This document shows, piece by piece, positions 17,657 to 26,378 of a stretch of DNA of 64,000 nt. This DNA comes from Pseudomonas extremaustralis (GTDB lineage: Bacteria; Pseudomonadota; Gammaproteobacteria; Pseudomonadales; Pseudomonadaceae): assembly GCF_900102035.1 (NCBI RefSeq), contig NZ_LT629689.1, positions 1,116,001 through 1,180,000 of the forward strand, in the 5' to 3' direction. Positions within the stretch are counted from its first letter, which is position 1. The number at the start of each line of letters is the position of its first letter. The translations under genes were made by a program, and so were the position numbers. The notes below the pieces were generated by a model that made no database searches, was not told the DNA's origin, and worked only from the letters and a program-made list of their open reading frames with translations.

Positions 17657-19258
17657 TTGTTCAAAAAACACGCATGTTACTTGAGCATTTGCTTGCTCGT
17701 CGCACCACTGGTCGCCACAGCCGCTGCGCTGGCGGATGACGCGTTACCCGTAGCACCGCCCGCGCTGGTCGCCACGGCGCCGATACAGCAGGCCCTGGCG
17801 CAACTCTCCAGCGTTTGCCCCCGGCTCGCGCCGCAGATAGACCCCGCCGCCCAATCGCGCCTGCAAGCCTTTTACCAGCAGCAGGGCGATCTGCCGCTGT
17901 GGTCGGCCAATGAGCGTCGGCAAGCGTTGCACACGCAGTTGCTGATGCTCGCCGACGACGGCCTGGACCCCGGCCACTATAGCCTGCCGACGGCAGATAC
18001 CTCGGCCAACGTGCTGTGCAGCGATATCGACACCAGCCGCCAGTACCTGCAAGCCCTGCAGGATCTGCATTACGGGCGCTTGCAGCAATCGCGCTTCGAA
18101 CCGCTGTGGCACGCCCAGCCGCCGGCCCAAGACCCGAATTCAGAGGTGCTGGCCTTGGCCGCCGCCGGCCTGCAAGACATGGCCAGTGCCTTCGACCAGG
18201 CGCGCCCGAGCGCCGATCTCTATCGCAGCTTGCGCAACGCCTATTCCGCGGTGCGCCAGCAACCCTTGCCCCATTGGAACGCCGTCGCTGGCGGCCCGTT
18301 GCTGCGCCCCGGCATGGACGACCCGCGCGTACCGGAACTGGCGCGGCGCCTCTACCTCGGTGGCTACCTGGCCAGCGAACCCAAGGGCAGCGGCACGCAA
18401 TACCGTGCGGAACTGGTGAGTGCGGTGAAGGCCTTCCAGCTCAGCCACTCCTTGCAGTCCGACGGGGTGATCGGTGCGGGGACAGTCGCCGAGCTCAATA
18501 TCAGCCCGGCCATGCGCCGTGAACAATTGCGCATCAACCTTGAGCGTTTCCGCTGGCTGGCCCAGGACCTGGAGCCCGAAGGCGTGCTGGTCAACGTCGC
18601 TGCCGCGCAACTGAGCGTGTACCAGAGCGGTGTCCCGGTGTGGCAAACCCGCTTGCAAGTGGGGCGTGCCGAACGCCAGACGCCGTTGCTCAAGTCGCGC
18701 ATTACCCGGCTGACCCTCAACCCCACCTGGACCATCCCGCCCACCATCATGCGCGAGGACAAACTCCCCGCCATCCGCCTCAACCCCGAATACCTGCGCC
18801 AGCAGAACCTGCAAGTGCTCGACGCCGAGGGGCGCGCGCTGACGCCCGAGCAGGTCGACTGGTCGCACCCCGGCAATATCCTGCTGCGCCAGGAAGCCGG
18901 CCCGCGCAACCCCCTGGGCAAGATCGTGCTGCGCTTTCCCAACCCGTATTCGGTGTACCTGCACGACACGCCGAGCCAGCCGCTGTTCACCAAGGGGCCA
19001 CGGGCGTTCAGCTCGGGATGCGTGAGGGTCGAACAACCGTTGCGGCTGCGCGACCTGCTGGTCAGCCCGGCCGAACGTGCGCGTACCGACGAACTGCTGG
19101 CCACCGGCGTGACCCACGAATTCCGCCTGGCCAACCCGGTGCCGCTGTTGCTGGGATATTGGACGGTACAAGTCGATGGCCAGGGCGACCTGGTGTACGC
19201 CCCGGATATCTACGGACGCGATCCGATACTGATGAAAGCGATGGGCAGCGTTCTCTAA
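17657..19258 (+). CDS. L,D-transpeptidase, YcbB/LdtD-like
   Basis: This 533-residue exported protein starts at TTG 17657, with GGAG nine bases upstream; no better start lies nearby. It has a signal region and a scaffold domain (YQQQGDLPLWSANERRQ, DDGLDPGHY). A peptidoglycan-binding segment follows (AVKAFQLSHSLQSDGVIGAGTVAELNI), then a YkuD catalytic domain ending in FSSGCVRVEQPLRLRDLL with the nucleophilic cysteine. This order and length match YcbB (LdtD), which makes 3-3 cross-links in peptidoglycan. It is divergent from a second transpeptidase-like gene. Confidence 0.92.
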   Translation: MFKKHACYLSICLLVAPLVATAAALADDALPVAPPALVATAPIQQALAQLSSVCPRLAPQIDPAAQSRLQAFYQQQGDLPLWSANERRQALHTQLLMLADDGLDPGHYSLPTADTSANVLCSDIDTSRQYLQALQDLHYGRLQQSRFEPLWHAQPPAQDPNSEVLALAAAGLQDMASAFDQARPSADLYRSLRNAYSAVRQQPLPHWNAVAGGPLLRPGMDDPRVPELARRLYLGGYLASEPKGSGTQYRAELVSAVKAFQLSHSLQSDGVIGAGTVAELNISPAMRREQLRINLERFRWLAQDLEPEGVLVNVAAAQLSVYQSGVPVWQTRLQVGRAERQTPLLKSRITRLTLNPTWTIPPTIMREDKLPAIRLNPEYLRQQNLQVLDAEGRALTPEQVDWSHPGNILLRQEAGPRNPLGKIVLRFPNPYSVYLHDTPSQPLFTKGPRAFSSGCVRVEQPLRLRDLLVSPAERARTDELLATGVTHEFRLANPVPLLLGYWTVQVDGQGDLVYAPDIYGRDPILMKAMGSVL

Positions 19259-19274
19259 CCGCCGCCCACCTCCC

Positions 19275-19376
19275 TTTAGGAGCGAGCTTGCTCGCGAAAA
19301 ACGTCAACGATGACGCGGGCATCCTGAAGGCATGCGGCGCTCTCGGGTTTTTCGCGAGCAAGCTCGCTCCTACAGG
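19275..19376. repeat. REP doublet, 'GTAGGAGCGAGC' family
   Basis: The left unit TTAGGAGCGAGCTTGCTCG and its inverse GCGAGCAAGCTCGCTCCTAC flank about 60 bases. It lies between the L,D-transpeptidase gene and the epimerase-like gene, ending about 20 bases before the latter's start codon. Confidence 0.87.
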
Positions 19377-19395
19377 TTCGACCACAGGACTGCCC

Positions 19396-20196
19396 ATGCC
19401 CTTGCCGTTCGTAAAGATGCATGCCCATGGCGATGACTTCATCATCGTCGACCGCCGTGGCCTGGATGACCCTATTACCGCCGACATCGCCCGACGCCTG
19501 GGCAACCGGCATACCGGTATCGGCTTCAACCAGTTGGCCGTCGTGCTGGACTGCGAAGACGCCGCCGCACGGATCAAATTCTGGAACCCCAACGGCACAC
19601 CGTTGGCCACCTGCGGCAGCGCCACCCGTGGCGTCGCTGATCGCCTGATGCATGAAACCGGCGCCGAGTCGATCGTGCTGCGCACCGATCGCGGTTTACT
19701 GACCTGCGTGCGCGAATCGGGGCAGCGGGTGTCGGTGAATATGGGCGAACCGTCCCTGGACTGGGCGGCAGTGCCGTTGGCCGAGGCCATGGATACGCGC
19801 ACCTTGCCCCTCAACGGCAGCCCGGCGGCGTGCAGCATGGGCAACCCCCATTGCACTTTCTTCGTGGAAGACCTGGCAGTCATCGACGTCGCGGCGCTGG
19901 GCCCTGCGTTGGAGCGTCACCCGCTGTTCCCGGCCGGGACCAACGTGCATTTCGTGCAGGTGCTCGATCGCGGACACATCCGCCTGCGCATCTGGGAGCG
20001 CGGTGGCGGCGTGCCGCTGGGGTCCGGTTCGTGCTGCTGCGCGGCGGTGGTCAATGGCATCCGCCGCGGCTTGCTGGATGCCACGGTGCAGGTGCAATGC
20101 GACGGTGGCACGGTCGGCGTGCACTGGGCGGGCGAGGGCGGCGTGGTGTTGACCGGGAGCGTAGAGCCGGTGATGCAGGGCTGCGCTTACCTGTAG
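19396..20196 (+). CDS. Diaminopimelate epimerase paralogue with an altered active site
   Basis: This 266-residue protein aligns along its length with DapF (KMHAHGDDFIIVD, GIGFNQL, WNPNGTPLATCGSATRG, MGNPHCTFFVED, HFVQVLD, RIWERGGGVPLGSGSCCCAAVVNG). DapF interconverts LL- and meso-diaminopimelate using two cysteines. Here the first is kept (Cys73 in ATCGS), but the second, in the family motif ETLACGTGACA, aligns with Ser209 in VPLGSGSCCCA. The GNDF asparagine and the GFDQ aspartate are also changed (GDDF, GFNQ). The housekeeping dapF normally sits beside lysA, so this is a paralogue, perhaps a racemase or epimerase for another amino acid, or inactive. Confidence 0.8.
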   Translation: MPLPFVKMHAHGDDFIIVDRRGLDDPITADIARRLGNRHTGIGFNQLAVVLDCEDAAARIKFWNPNGTPLATCGSATRGVADRLMHETGAESIVLRTDRGLLTCVRESGQRVSVNMGEPSLDWAAVPLAEAMDTRTLPLNGSPAACSMGNPHCTFFVEDLAVIDVAALGPALERHPLFPAGTNVHFVQVLDRGHIRLRIWERGGGVPLGSGSCCCAAVVNGIRRGLLDATVQVQCDGGTVGVHWAGEGGVVLTGSVEPVMQGCAYL

Positions 20197-20224
20197 CCCA
20201 GCCAACCCCTGCTGCGGTGTCGCG

Positions 20225-20656
20225 TCACAACGGTTTGGTCAGAAACACACGGCTGCTGCCGGCTGGTGCGCAAGGAATTTCGCCAAACCGCACCCACCCG
20301 TGTTTTTGGTAAAACCCCGGCGCCTGGAAGCTGATGGTGTACAGCACCGCATTCAGGCAACCCCGGCGCCGGGCTTCGTCTTCGAAGGCTTGCAGCAACC
20401 GGCTGCCAAGGCCCGTGCCGCGCAGGGATTCGGGTAAGTGGAACAAATCGAGGAAGGCCATGCCGAAGGCCGTTCTACCGGTGATGCCGCCAAGGACTTG
20501 CTGAGTGTGCGGGTCTCTGACCAACACTGTCAGCGGGCATCGATCATGGTAGCCGGTGGCTTGGGCGTTAAACTCGGCCAGGCCGTTGCCGAGGATGCGC
20601 TCGGCTTCGGGGTTGGGTTGGTCGCTGATTTCAATAGGCATCACGGTCATCATCAA
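20225..20656 (-). CDS. GNAT-family N-acetyltransferase
   Basis: This 143-residue single-domain acetyltransferase has the acetyl-CoA loop (LPESLRGTGLGSRLLQAFEDEARRRGC) followed by VLYTISFQAPGFYQKHGWVRFGEI, the standard GNAT C-terminal half. It starts MMMTVMP; which methionine is used is uncertain. The acceptor substrate is unknown. A second GNAT gene lies 12 bases upstream on the same strand, so the two form a small operon. Confidence 0.87.
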   Translation of the reverse strand: MMMTVMPIEISDQPNPEAERILGNGLAEFNAQATGYHDRCPLTVLVRDPHTQQVLGGITGRTAFGMAFLDLFHLPESLRGTGLGSRLLQAFEDEARRRGCLNAVLYTISFQAPGFYQKHGWVRFGEIPCAPAGSSRVFLTKPL

Positions 20657-20668
20657 GTCCTTTTCGGC

Positions 20669-21160
20669 TCAGAGCGTCATCACCATCTCATGCCATGCCA
20701 TGCCGCCATGTTCCGACGGCGAAGGCCGCACATAGGTGTAGCCTATGCGCGTGTACAGCGGCACATGCTGTTCCTTGCACATCAGGTGAAGGGTCTGCTT
20801 GCCCATCGCCTGCATGCGCTGCACGAACTCGCTCATCAGTCGCTTGGCATAGCCGTTGCCCTGATGCGCCGGGTCGACCACCACCGACATGATCACTACA
20901 TTCGGCGCCTCGGGCGAATGGCCAACCAACTCCTTGAACGCCTCGTCCGACATCACCACTTCATGGGCGCAGCCACTGTTGATGAAGCCCACCACCTCGC
21001 CATCGGCTTCCAGGATCAGAAAACCTTGGGGGTACAACGCAATGCGCGTGGCGATCTTTTCCAGGGTGGCGGCTTCGTCGCCTTCGTAGGCGCTGATCTC
21101 GATCTCGTAGCAACGGGCGGCGTCGGCGGGGAGGGCGTTGCGCAAGGTGAGGGTGGGCAT
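20669..21160 (-). CDS. GNAT-family N-acetyltransferase
   Basis: This 163-residue protein (start MPTLTLRNALPADAARCYEIE) has a GNAT core: VVIMSVVVDPAHQGNGYAKRLMSEFV is the acetyl-CoA site, followed by LHLMCKEQHVPLYTRIGYTYV. The EISAYEGDEAATLEKIATR opening resembles arylalkylamine acetyltransferase-like members. ATG 21160 follows AGGA; the 11 in-frame residues before it look non-coding. It is the first gene of a two-GNAT operon. Substrate unknown. Confidence 0.87.
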   Translation of the reverse strand: MPTLTLRNALPADAARCYEIEISAYEGDEAATLEKIATRIALYPQGFLILEADGEVVGFINSGCAHEVVMSDEAFKELVGHSPEAPNVVIMSVVVDPAHQGNGYAKRLMSEFVQRMQAMGKQTLHLMCKEQHVPLYTRIGYTYVRPSPSEHGGMAWHEMVMTL

Positions 21161-21231
21161 GGTGGGTCCTGGGCGTTGTGCGAAAGGCCACATGATAGAG
21201 AAAGATCAGCGTTGCTGACACCGAGCCCGCC

Positions 21232-21332
21232 TGTAGGAGCGAGCTTGCTCGCGAAAAACGCCAACGATGACGCGTGTCACCTGGATGAGCGCGGCGTTCT
21301 CGGGTTTTTCGCGAGCGAGCTCGCTCCTACAG
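21232..21332. repeat. REP doublet, 'GTAGGAGCGAGC' family
   Basis: TGTAGGAGCGAGCTTGCTCG and an inverse unit with one change (GCGAGCGAGCTCGCTCCTAC) flank about 60 bases. It lies between the GNAT pair and the permease gene's 3' end. Confidence 0.87.
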
Positions 21333-21345
21333 GGGTGTGTGGCGC

Positions 21346-22761
21346 TTAGGCCTCGCCCATCAATGTTCCTTGCGCCATCCGGCGCTTGTACGCACTGTCC
21401 CGGCGCGCCAGCCAGAAATACAGCGGCGACGTCACCACCAGCCCCACCACCCAGGACAGGTCCGCACCGTTGATGTGTGCCGAAATCGGCCCCACGTACA
21501 GCGGCGTGTTCATGAACGGAATCTGCACCGCGATGCCCACCGCATAGGCCAGCAAGGCCTGTGGGTTGTAGCGCCCGTAGATACCGCCGTCCACGCGGAA
21601 GATCGAGGCAATGTCGTATTTGCCTTTGTGGATTGCATAGAAGTCGATCAGGTTGATCGCGGTCCACGGCACCAACACCACCAGCAGCACCAACACCATG
21701 TCGACGAAGTGGCCGATAAAGTCTTTCGAGGCGAATACCGCGGCCACCGAACAGGCTGCGAGCACGATGACCGAGATCACGGCGCGGCTTTTCGCGGTGG
21801 GAATCCAGCGGTAGGCGAAGGTCTGCACCAGGGTGATGATCGACAGCACCGCGCCATACAGATTGAGCGCGTTGTGGCTGATCACGCTGAGCAAAAACAG
21901 CACCAGCATCAACGGGCCGATGGCGCCGGTGGCGAGCTTGACCGCGTCCATGGTGTCCATGCCCACCGGAGTGGCGAGCACGGCGACGGCGCCGAAGATG
22001 AACGACAGGCTCGAACCCAGGGCCGAGCCCAGGTAGGTGGTCCAGAAGGTCGACGCGACGGGCACGTCGGCCGGCAGGTAGCGCGAGTAGTCGGAGACGT
22101 AGGGTGCGAACGCGATCTGCCACAGCGCCGCCAGGGACACGGTGGCCAGCCAGCCGGAGAGGTTGAAGCCGCCGCGGGTCAGAAAATCCGTGGTCTGCAC
22201 GTGGGTGAAGATGTAGCCGAAGCCCAGCACGATCCCGGCGCCCAGCACCCAGGTGCCGATGCGGTTGAGCACATGGATGAAGCGGTAACCGATGATGCCG
22301 ATGATCCCGGAGCCGATGGCACCGATCACGATGCCCACCGGCACGGGCACCGCATCGACCACGCCGTGCAGGGATTTACCGGCGAGCACGATGTTGGAGG
22401 CGAAGAAACCGACGTACATCACGCCGGCAATCACCACCACCAGCAGCGCGCCGAGGGAACCGAACTGCGCGCGGCTCTGGATCATTTGCGGGATGCCCAT
22501 CTGCGGGCCCTGGGCCGAGTGCAACGCCATCAGCACGCCGCCGACCAGATGGCCGACAAGGATGGCGACGATGCCCCAGATCAGGTTGAGGTGGAACAGT
22601 TGCACCCCCAGCGCGCCGGTGACGATCGGCAACGGCGCGATATTGCCGCCGAACCACAGGGTGAACAGGTCTCTGACCTTTCCGTGGCGATCTTCCGGGG
22701 GCACGTATCCAATCGTGTGTTTTTCGATAAGCGGGGCGGAGGATGTTGCAGTGGTGACCAT
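21346..22761 (-). CDS. NCS1-family nucleobase:cation symporter (cytosine/purine permease type)
   Basis: This 471-residue inner-membrane protein has about 12 membrane segments. The NCS1 signatures are visible: EDRHGKVRDLFTLWFGGNIAPLPIVTGAL at the start, MGIPQMIQSRAQFGSLGALL in the second segment region, APYVSDYSRYLP, and VPWTAINLIDFYAIHKGKYD. The family imports cytosine, purines, allantoin, hydantoins or thiamine with H+ or Na+. GGAG precedes ATG 22761. A divergent LysR-type regulator gene and an inverted repeat in the leader suggest substrate-dependent control. Exact substrate unknown. Confidence 0.92.
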   Translation of the reverse strand: MVTTATSSAPLIEKHTIGYVPPEDRHGKVRDLFTLWFGGNIAPLPIVTGALGVQLFHLNLIWGIVAILVGHLVGGVLMALHSAQGPQMGIPQMIQSRAQFGSLGALLVVVIAGVMYVGFFASNIVLAGKSLHGVVDAVPVPVGIVIGAIGSGIIGIIGYRFIHVLNRIGTWVLGAGIVLGFGYIFTHVQTTDFLTRGGFNLSGWLATVSLAALWQIAFAPYVSDYSRYLPADVPVASTFWTTYLGSALGSSLSFIFGAVAVLATPVGMDTMDAVKLATGAIGPLMLVLFLLSVISHNALNLYGAVLSIITLVQTFAYRWIPTAKSRAVISVIVLAACSVAAVFASKDFIGHFVDMVLVLLVVLVPWTAINLIDFYAIHKGKYDIASIFRVDGGIYGRYNPQALLAYAVGIAVQIPFMNTPLYVGPISAHINGADLSWVVGLVVTSPLYFWLARRDSAYKRRMAQGTLMGEA

Positions 22762-22782
22762 GACGAACTCCAAGGCAAGGTG

Positions 22783-22798
22783 AGTACGTGGACGTACT
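22783..22798. promoter_or_regulatory. Inverted repeat in the leader of the NCS1 permease gene
   Basis: AGTACGT-GG-ACGTACT is a perfect 7-bp inverted repeat with a 2-base spacer, 22 bases upstream of the permease ATG. It could be an operator or a short RNA hairpin near the ribosome site. Confidence 0.35.
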
Positions 22799-22977
22799 TC
22801 GCTGTGCGCCGCCGGGCGGCGCTTTGTTGTTGGAGCGATCATCGGCAATGGGGGCGGGGAGGTAAATTAGTAAGTTTGTTGCTATAGACCTTAAAAAATA
22901 TCGCTCGCGCCGGGACGCGCTCCGGTATGTTGCCTACCTGTCTTTTGCGGGCGAAGTCCCACGTTTACGGAGGCCCG

Positions 22978-23889
22978 ATGGCTGCCTACAACCTGCGTCA
23001 ACTCAGGTATTTCGTCACCACCGCCGAATGCGGCAGCGTCGCCGAGGCGTCGCGCAAGCTGTATATCGCGCAGCCGTCGGTCTCCACCGCGATCAAGCAA
23101 TTGGAAGACAGTTTTGGCGTGCAACTGTTTATCCGCCACCACGCCCAGGGCGTGTCGCTCACCCCCAGCGGCGCGCGGTTTTATCGCAAGGCGCTGGAGC
23201 TGTTGCGGGTGGCCCACGAGTTCGAGCAGAACGCCCTGGCCGACAACGATGTGGTGGCGGGGCAGATCGATATCGGTTGTTTCGAGACGGTGGCGCCGCT
23301 GTACCTGCCGCGATTGATCGCCGGCTTCAAGGCGCGCTGGCCGGGGGTGGAAATCCGCATTCGCGATGGCGAGCAACAGGAACTGGTGCAGGCGCTCACG
23401 GCGGGCAGTATCGACGTGGCGATGCTGTTCGAGCACGACCTGGGCGCCACCATCGAGACCACGCCGCTGATGCCGCCGCAACAGCCTTACGCGTTGCTGC
23501 CGGCGGATCACCGCTTTGCGCAGCAGGCCAAAGTGTCCCTGGCCGATCTGGTGCGGGAGCCGATGATCCTGCTGGATGTACTGCCGAGCCGTACGTACTT
23601 CGTGAGCATTTTTGAAGAGCGTGGGTTGACGCCGAATATCGTGTTCAGCTCGCCGTCGATCGAGATGGTGCGCGGGATGGTGGGCAGGGGGTTCGGGTTT
23701 TCGATTCTGGTGACCAAGCCGTTCACCGAGTACACCTATGACGGGCAGAAGGTCGTGTGCGTGCCGTTGGCGGAGACTGTCACCGGTTCAGGCTTGTCGG
23801 CGGTGTGGCTGCGGCGGGCGCCGTTGACCAAACCGGTGCAGTTGTTTGTCGACTATTGCCGCGAAGAACTCGCACGGTTACTCGCCTGA
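22978..23889 (+). CDS. LysR-family transcriptional regulator
   Basis: This 303-residue protein has the LysR winged helix (LRQLRYFVTTAECGSVAEASRKLYIAQPSVSTAIKQLEDSFGVQLFIRHH) and a substrate-binding C-terminal domain (GQIDIGCFETVAPLYLPRLIAGF, YALLPADHRFA, VRGMVGRGFGFSILV). GGAGG precedes ATG 22978. It is divergent from the NCS1 permease gene, which is its probable target; LysR proteins usually activate the neighbouring divergent gene when their ligand is present. Confidence 0.92.
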   Translation: MAAYNLRQLRYFVTTAECGSVAEASRKLYIAQPSVSTAIKQLEDSFGVQLFIRHHAQGVSLTPSGARFYRKALELLRVAHEFEQNALADNDVVAGQIDIGCFETVAPLYLPRLIAGFKARWPGVEIRIRDGEQQELVQALTAGSIDVAMLFEHDLGATIETTPLMPPQQPYALLPADHRFAQQAKVSLADLVREPMILLDVLPSRTYFVSIFEERGLTPNIVFSSPSIEMVRGMVGRGFGFSILVTKPFTEYTYDGQKVVCVPLAETVTGSGLSAVWLRRAPLTKPVQLFVDYCREELARLLA

Positions 23890-23900
23890 ACCCAAATCGT

Positions 23901-23996
23901 GTGGAGCCGGCTTGCCGGCGAAAAACGCCCAGGCGCCGTGTTCAGTCTGGCGACGCGGGTCATCGTTAACGACCTTCGCTGGCAAGCCAGCTCCAG
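23901..23996. repeat. REP doublet, 'GGAGCCGGCTTGCCGGCGAA' family
   Basis: GTGGAGCCGGCTTGCCGGCG on the left and its near-inverse CGCTGGCAAGCCAGCTCCAG on the right flank about 55 bases with the internal motif GGCGCCGTGTTCA. This family differs from the GAGCGAGCTTGCTC type; a related copy is at 41881-41977. Confidence 0.83.
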
Positions 23997-24020
23997 GGCT
24001 CGCTGTGCGGATTTGCGGCG

Positions 24021-24416
24021 TTATTTTGTCGGGCTCAGGTTGATGATGTTGGCTTGGCGCATTTTCGTTTCGATGTGCTCACCCGCACGGTTCACTCTTT
24101 CCAGCAGCGAGGGGCTGAATGTGTCGTTGGGCAGGTCCGGATAGAAACGCACGCTGACCGTCCATGCATAGCCCGGCGGGGTCGCATAGTCGGCGAAGTG
24201 ACGATTGCCAAGCTTCACGCTGATGTCATCGATGCCTTGTTCCTCGGCCACCTTCTGGAAGAGTTCTGCCGTGGGAAACAGGTCTTTATCCGCCACGGTG
24301 GCGCGGATGGTTTCCCGGTCCGGGACGCCCGCCGCGCGGCGCATATGCGCTTCTTCCACATGCGCCCCGGAAGCCAGTGCGCTGTTCATGAGTGGGTAAT
24401 GCTGAATGCCTGTCAT
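24021..24416 (-). CDS. Hypothetical protein
   Basis: This 131-residue soluble protein has no signal peptide or recognised domain. The middle (KLGNRHFADYATPPGYAWTVSVRFYPDLPNDTFSPSLLERVNRAG) reads like a folded domain with aromatic and proline positions. No strong ribosome site is visible before ATG 24416; an internal ATG at 24389 is possible. It stands alone between a REP doublet and the M20 peptidase operon and is transcribed in the same direction as that operon, 132 bases downstream of it. Function unknown. Confidence 0.5.
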   Translation of the reverse strand: MTGIQHYPLMNSALASGAHVEEAHMRRAAGVPDRETIRATVADKDLFPTAELFQKVAEEQGIDDISVKLGNRHFADYATPPGYAWTVSVRFYPDLPNDTFSPSLLERVNRAGEHIETKMRQANIINLSPTK

Positions 24417-24548
24417 GTCTGTTACTCATCGCTGATTGAAGTGTTGCGGTCTGTTGACCGCATCACTCAGTGGCCGGGCTGCCGGTGCAGTTCCGTAGGC
24501 CCGGTCGGCGATGGAGGCCGGAGATATCGCCAGGCCGGCCACCCAGGC

Positions 24549-25694
24549 TCAGCGACTGAGCGACAGGTACATCCGCCGCAGCATTTCATCGCAGCCGTCG
24601 AGTTGCTCCACGCTCACAAACTCATCCGGCTTGTGTCCCTGGTCCATGCTCCCCGGCCCGCACACCACGGTGGGGATGCCCGCCGCATCAAACAATCCAC
24701 CTTCGGTGCCAAACGCCACCGTGCCGAATTCCTGCGAGCCGGAAAAGTCCGCGATCAGTTGCGCCGCCTGGCTGCACTCATCGGTGACCAAGCCGGGATA
24801 CGCCGACAACTCGGTAAAGCGAATCGCACTCTGCGCGCTCACCGCCTGCATGCGCGGCAGCACCTGCTGTTCTGCATACGCCTTCAATTGATCCGCCACT
24901 TCGCCAGGGTCCTGGGACGGCAGGGCGCGGATCTCGAAGTCGAAGCGGCAATCGGCGGGGACGATATTCAGCGCCTTGCCGCCGCTCATCACCCCGGTCT
25001 GCACGGTACTGAACGGTGGATCGAAACGCGCATCCCGAGTGTCCCGCAAGCGCTGGCCGATGCGCCCCAACTCACCGATCAACTCGGCGGCGTGTTCGAT
25101 TGCGTTCACCCCATACGGCGCATAGGCCGAATGGCAGGCCTCGCCATGTACATCGCAACGCATCGCCAGCTTGCCCTTGTGACCGAGCACCGGCTTGAGT
25201 CCGGTGGGTTCGCCGATGATGCACAGCATCGGTTTGAGCGGGCGCTGTTCCAGCACCTTGAGCAGCGAACGCACGCCCAGGCAGCCGACTTCTTCGTCAT
25301 AGGACAGTGCAATATGCACCGGCCGGCGTAAGTCTGCCTTGACCAGTTCCGGCACCAGCGCCAGCACGCAGGCGATGTAGCCCTTCATGTCCGCCGTGCC
25401 CCGGCCGAACAACTTGCCATCGCGCTCGGTCAGTTCGAACGGCGGTACGCTCCAGGCTTGGCCGTCCACCGGCACCACATCGGTATGCCCGGACAGTACG
25501 ATGCCCGCAAGCTCCAGCGGGCCGATGCTGGCAAACAGGTTGGCCTTGCTGCGTTCTTCGTTGTAGACCAACTCGCTGGTCACGCCGAACCCGGCCAGGT
25601 AATCGCGCACGAACTCGATCAGTTGCAGGTTGGATTCGCGGCTGGTGGTATCGAACCCCACCAGCGTCTGCAGCAATTGGCGACTGCGGCTCAT
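24549..25694 (-). CDS. M20-family metallohydrolase, acetylornithine deacetylase (ArgE)-like
   Basis: This 381-residue protein shows the M20 metal-ligand series: LSGHTDVVPVDGQAW (His, Asp), GRGTADMKGYIA (Asp), SYDEEVGCLG (catalytic Glu and ligand Glu), and a dimerisation lid domain with HGEACHSAYAPYGVNAI. The closest type is ArgE, which removes acetyl from N-acetylornithine, but operon context (DUF1028, RidA-like, flavin monooxygenase) points to a catabolic N-acyl or carbamoyl hydrolase. It overlaps the DUF1028 gene by four bases. ATG 25694 was chosen because the upstream in-frame extension is arginine/proline-rich shadow sequence. Confidence 0.85.
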   Translation of the reverse strand: MSRSRQLLQTLVGFDTTSRESNLQLIEFVRDYLAGFGVTSELVYNEERSKANLFASIGPLELAGIVLSGHTDVVPVDGQAWSVPPFELTERDGKLFGRGTADMKGYIACVLALVPELVKADLRRPVHIALSYDEEVGCLGVRSLLKVLEQRPLKPMLCIIGEPTGLKPVLGHKGKLAMRCDVHGEACHSAYAPYGVNAIEHAAELIGELGRIGQRLRDTRDARFDPPFSTVQTGVMSGGKALNIVPADCRFDFEIRALPSQDPGEVADQLKAYAEQQVLPRMQAVSAQSAIRFTELSAYPGLVTDECSQAAQLIADFSGSQEFGTVAFGTEGGLFDAAGIPTVVCGPGSMDQGHKPDEFVSVEQLDGCDEMLRRMYLSLSR

Positions 25695-26368
25695 CGGTCG
25701 TCTCCGGCCACGCCATAGCCGGGGGAACGGTCCGGGGCGAGGGCGCGGTCGATGTAGTCCTGCACTTGCGGGCGGTAGGCGTCCCAGAGTGTTTGCAGCG
25801 CATTGATGGGCGCTTCGTCGGCCCAATCCACCCGCAGGTCGATGATCGGCCAGGTCAGTTCGCCCACCACCACCAACGCGGCGGAATGCACCGGGCCGGC
25901 TTCGCCACCGGCAGCGATGGCGGCGTGCATGGCGGCCAGCAGACGATCCGCCAGTTGGCCTTCAGCCTGTTCGAAGGCGCTGACCATTGCCGCGATGACG
26001 GCGCGATCGGCGAGCATATTGCCGGCCGCCACGCATTGTTCGCCCGACACCGCGTGATGGGTGCCGAGGGTTTCACTGCCGCTGAAATGCATGCTGCGGC
26101 CCAGGTGATCGATGGCCGTGAGCTGCCGGTATTGGCTATAGCCGTTGCGCGTCAGGGCCCTGTCGACGGCGTCGGCCGGGGCGAGGCCTTGCTCCAGCAG
26201 ATCGAGCACGTCTGGGCCGAGGGCCGGCAGGGTGATGTTCTGGGTCGACACCGCGCCCACGCCGGGGCGCAGCCACGGGCAACGGGCGCCCACGGCGATG
26301 CTCGATGAGCTGATGGCGATGCCCAGTTGGCCGGTGTCCGCGCAACGGGCGACGATGGAAAAGGTCAT
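25691..26368 (-). CDS. DUF1028 family protein
   Basis: This 225-residue protein has the DUF1028 pattern: TFSIVARCADTGQLGIAISSSSIAVGARCPW at the start, GVGAVSTQN, GNMLADRAVI, and a C-terminal LRVDWADEAPINALQTLWDAY. The fold is thought to be of the N-terminal-nucleophile type, but activity is not established. It lies between the RidA-like and M20 genes, four bases overlapping the latter, so it very likely works on the same pathway. Confidence 0.88.
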   Translation of the reverse strand: MTFSIVARCADTGQLGIAISSSSIAVGARCPWLRPGVGAVSTQNITLPALGPDVLDLLEQGLAPADAVDRALTRNGYSQYRQLTAIDHLGRSMHFSGSETLGTHHAVSGEQCVAAGNMLADRAVIAAMVSAFEQAEGQLADRLLAAMHAAIAAGGEAGPVHSAALVVVGELTWPIIDLRVDWADEAPINALQTLWDAYRPQVQDYIDRALAPDRSPGYGVAGDDR

Positions 26369-26378
26369 GGGCGGTTCC

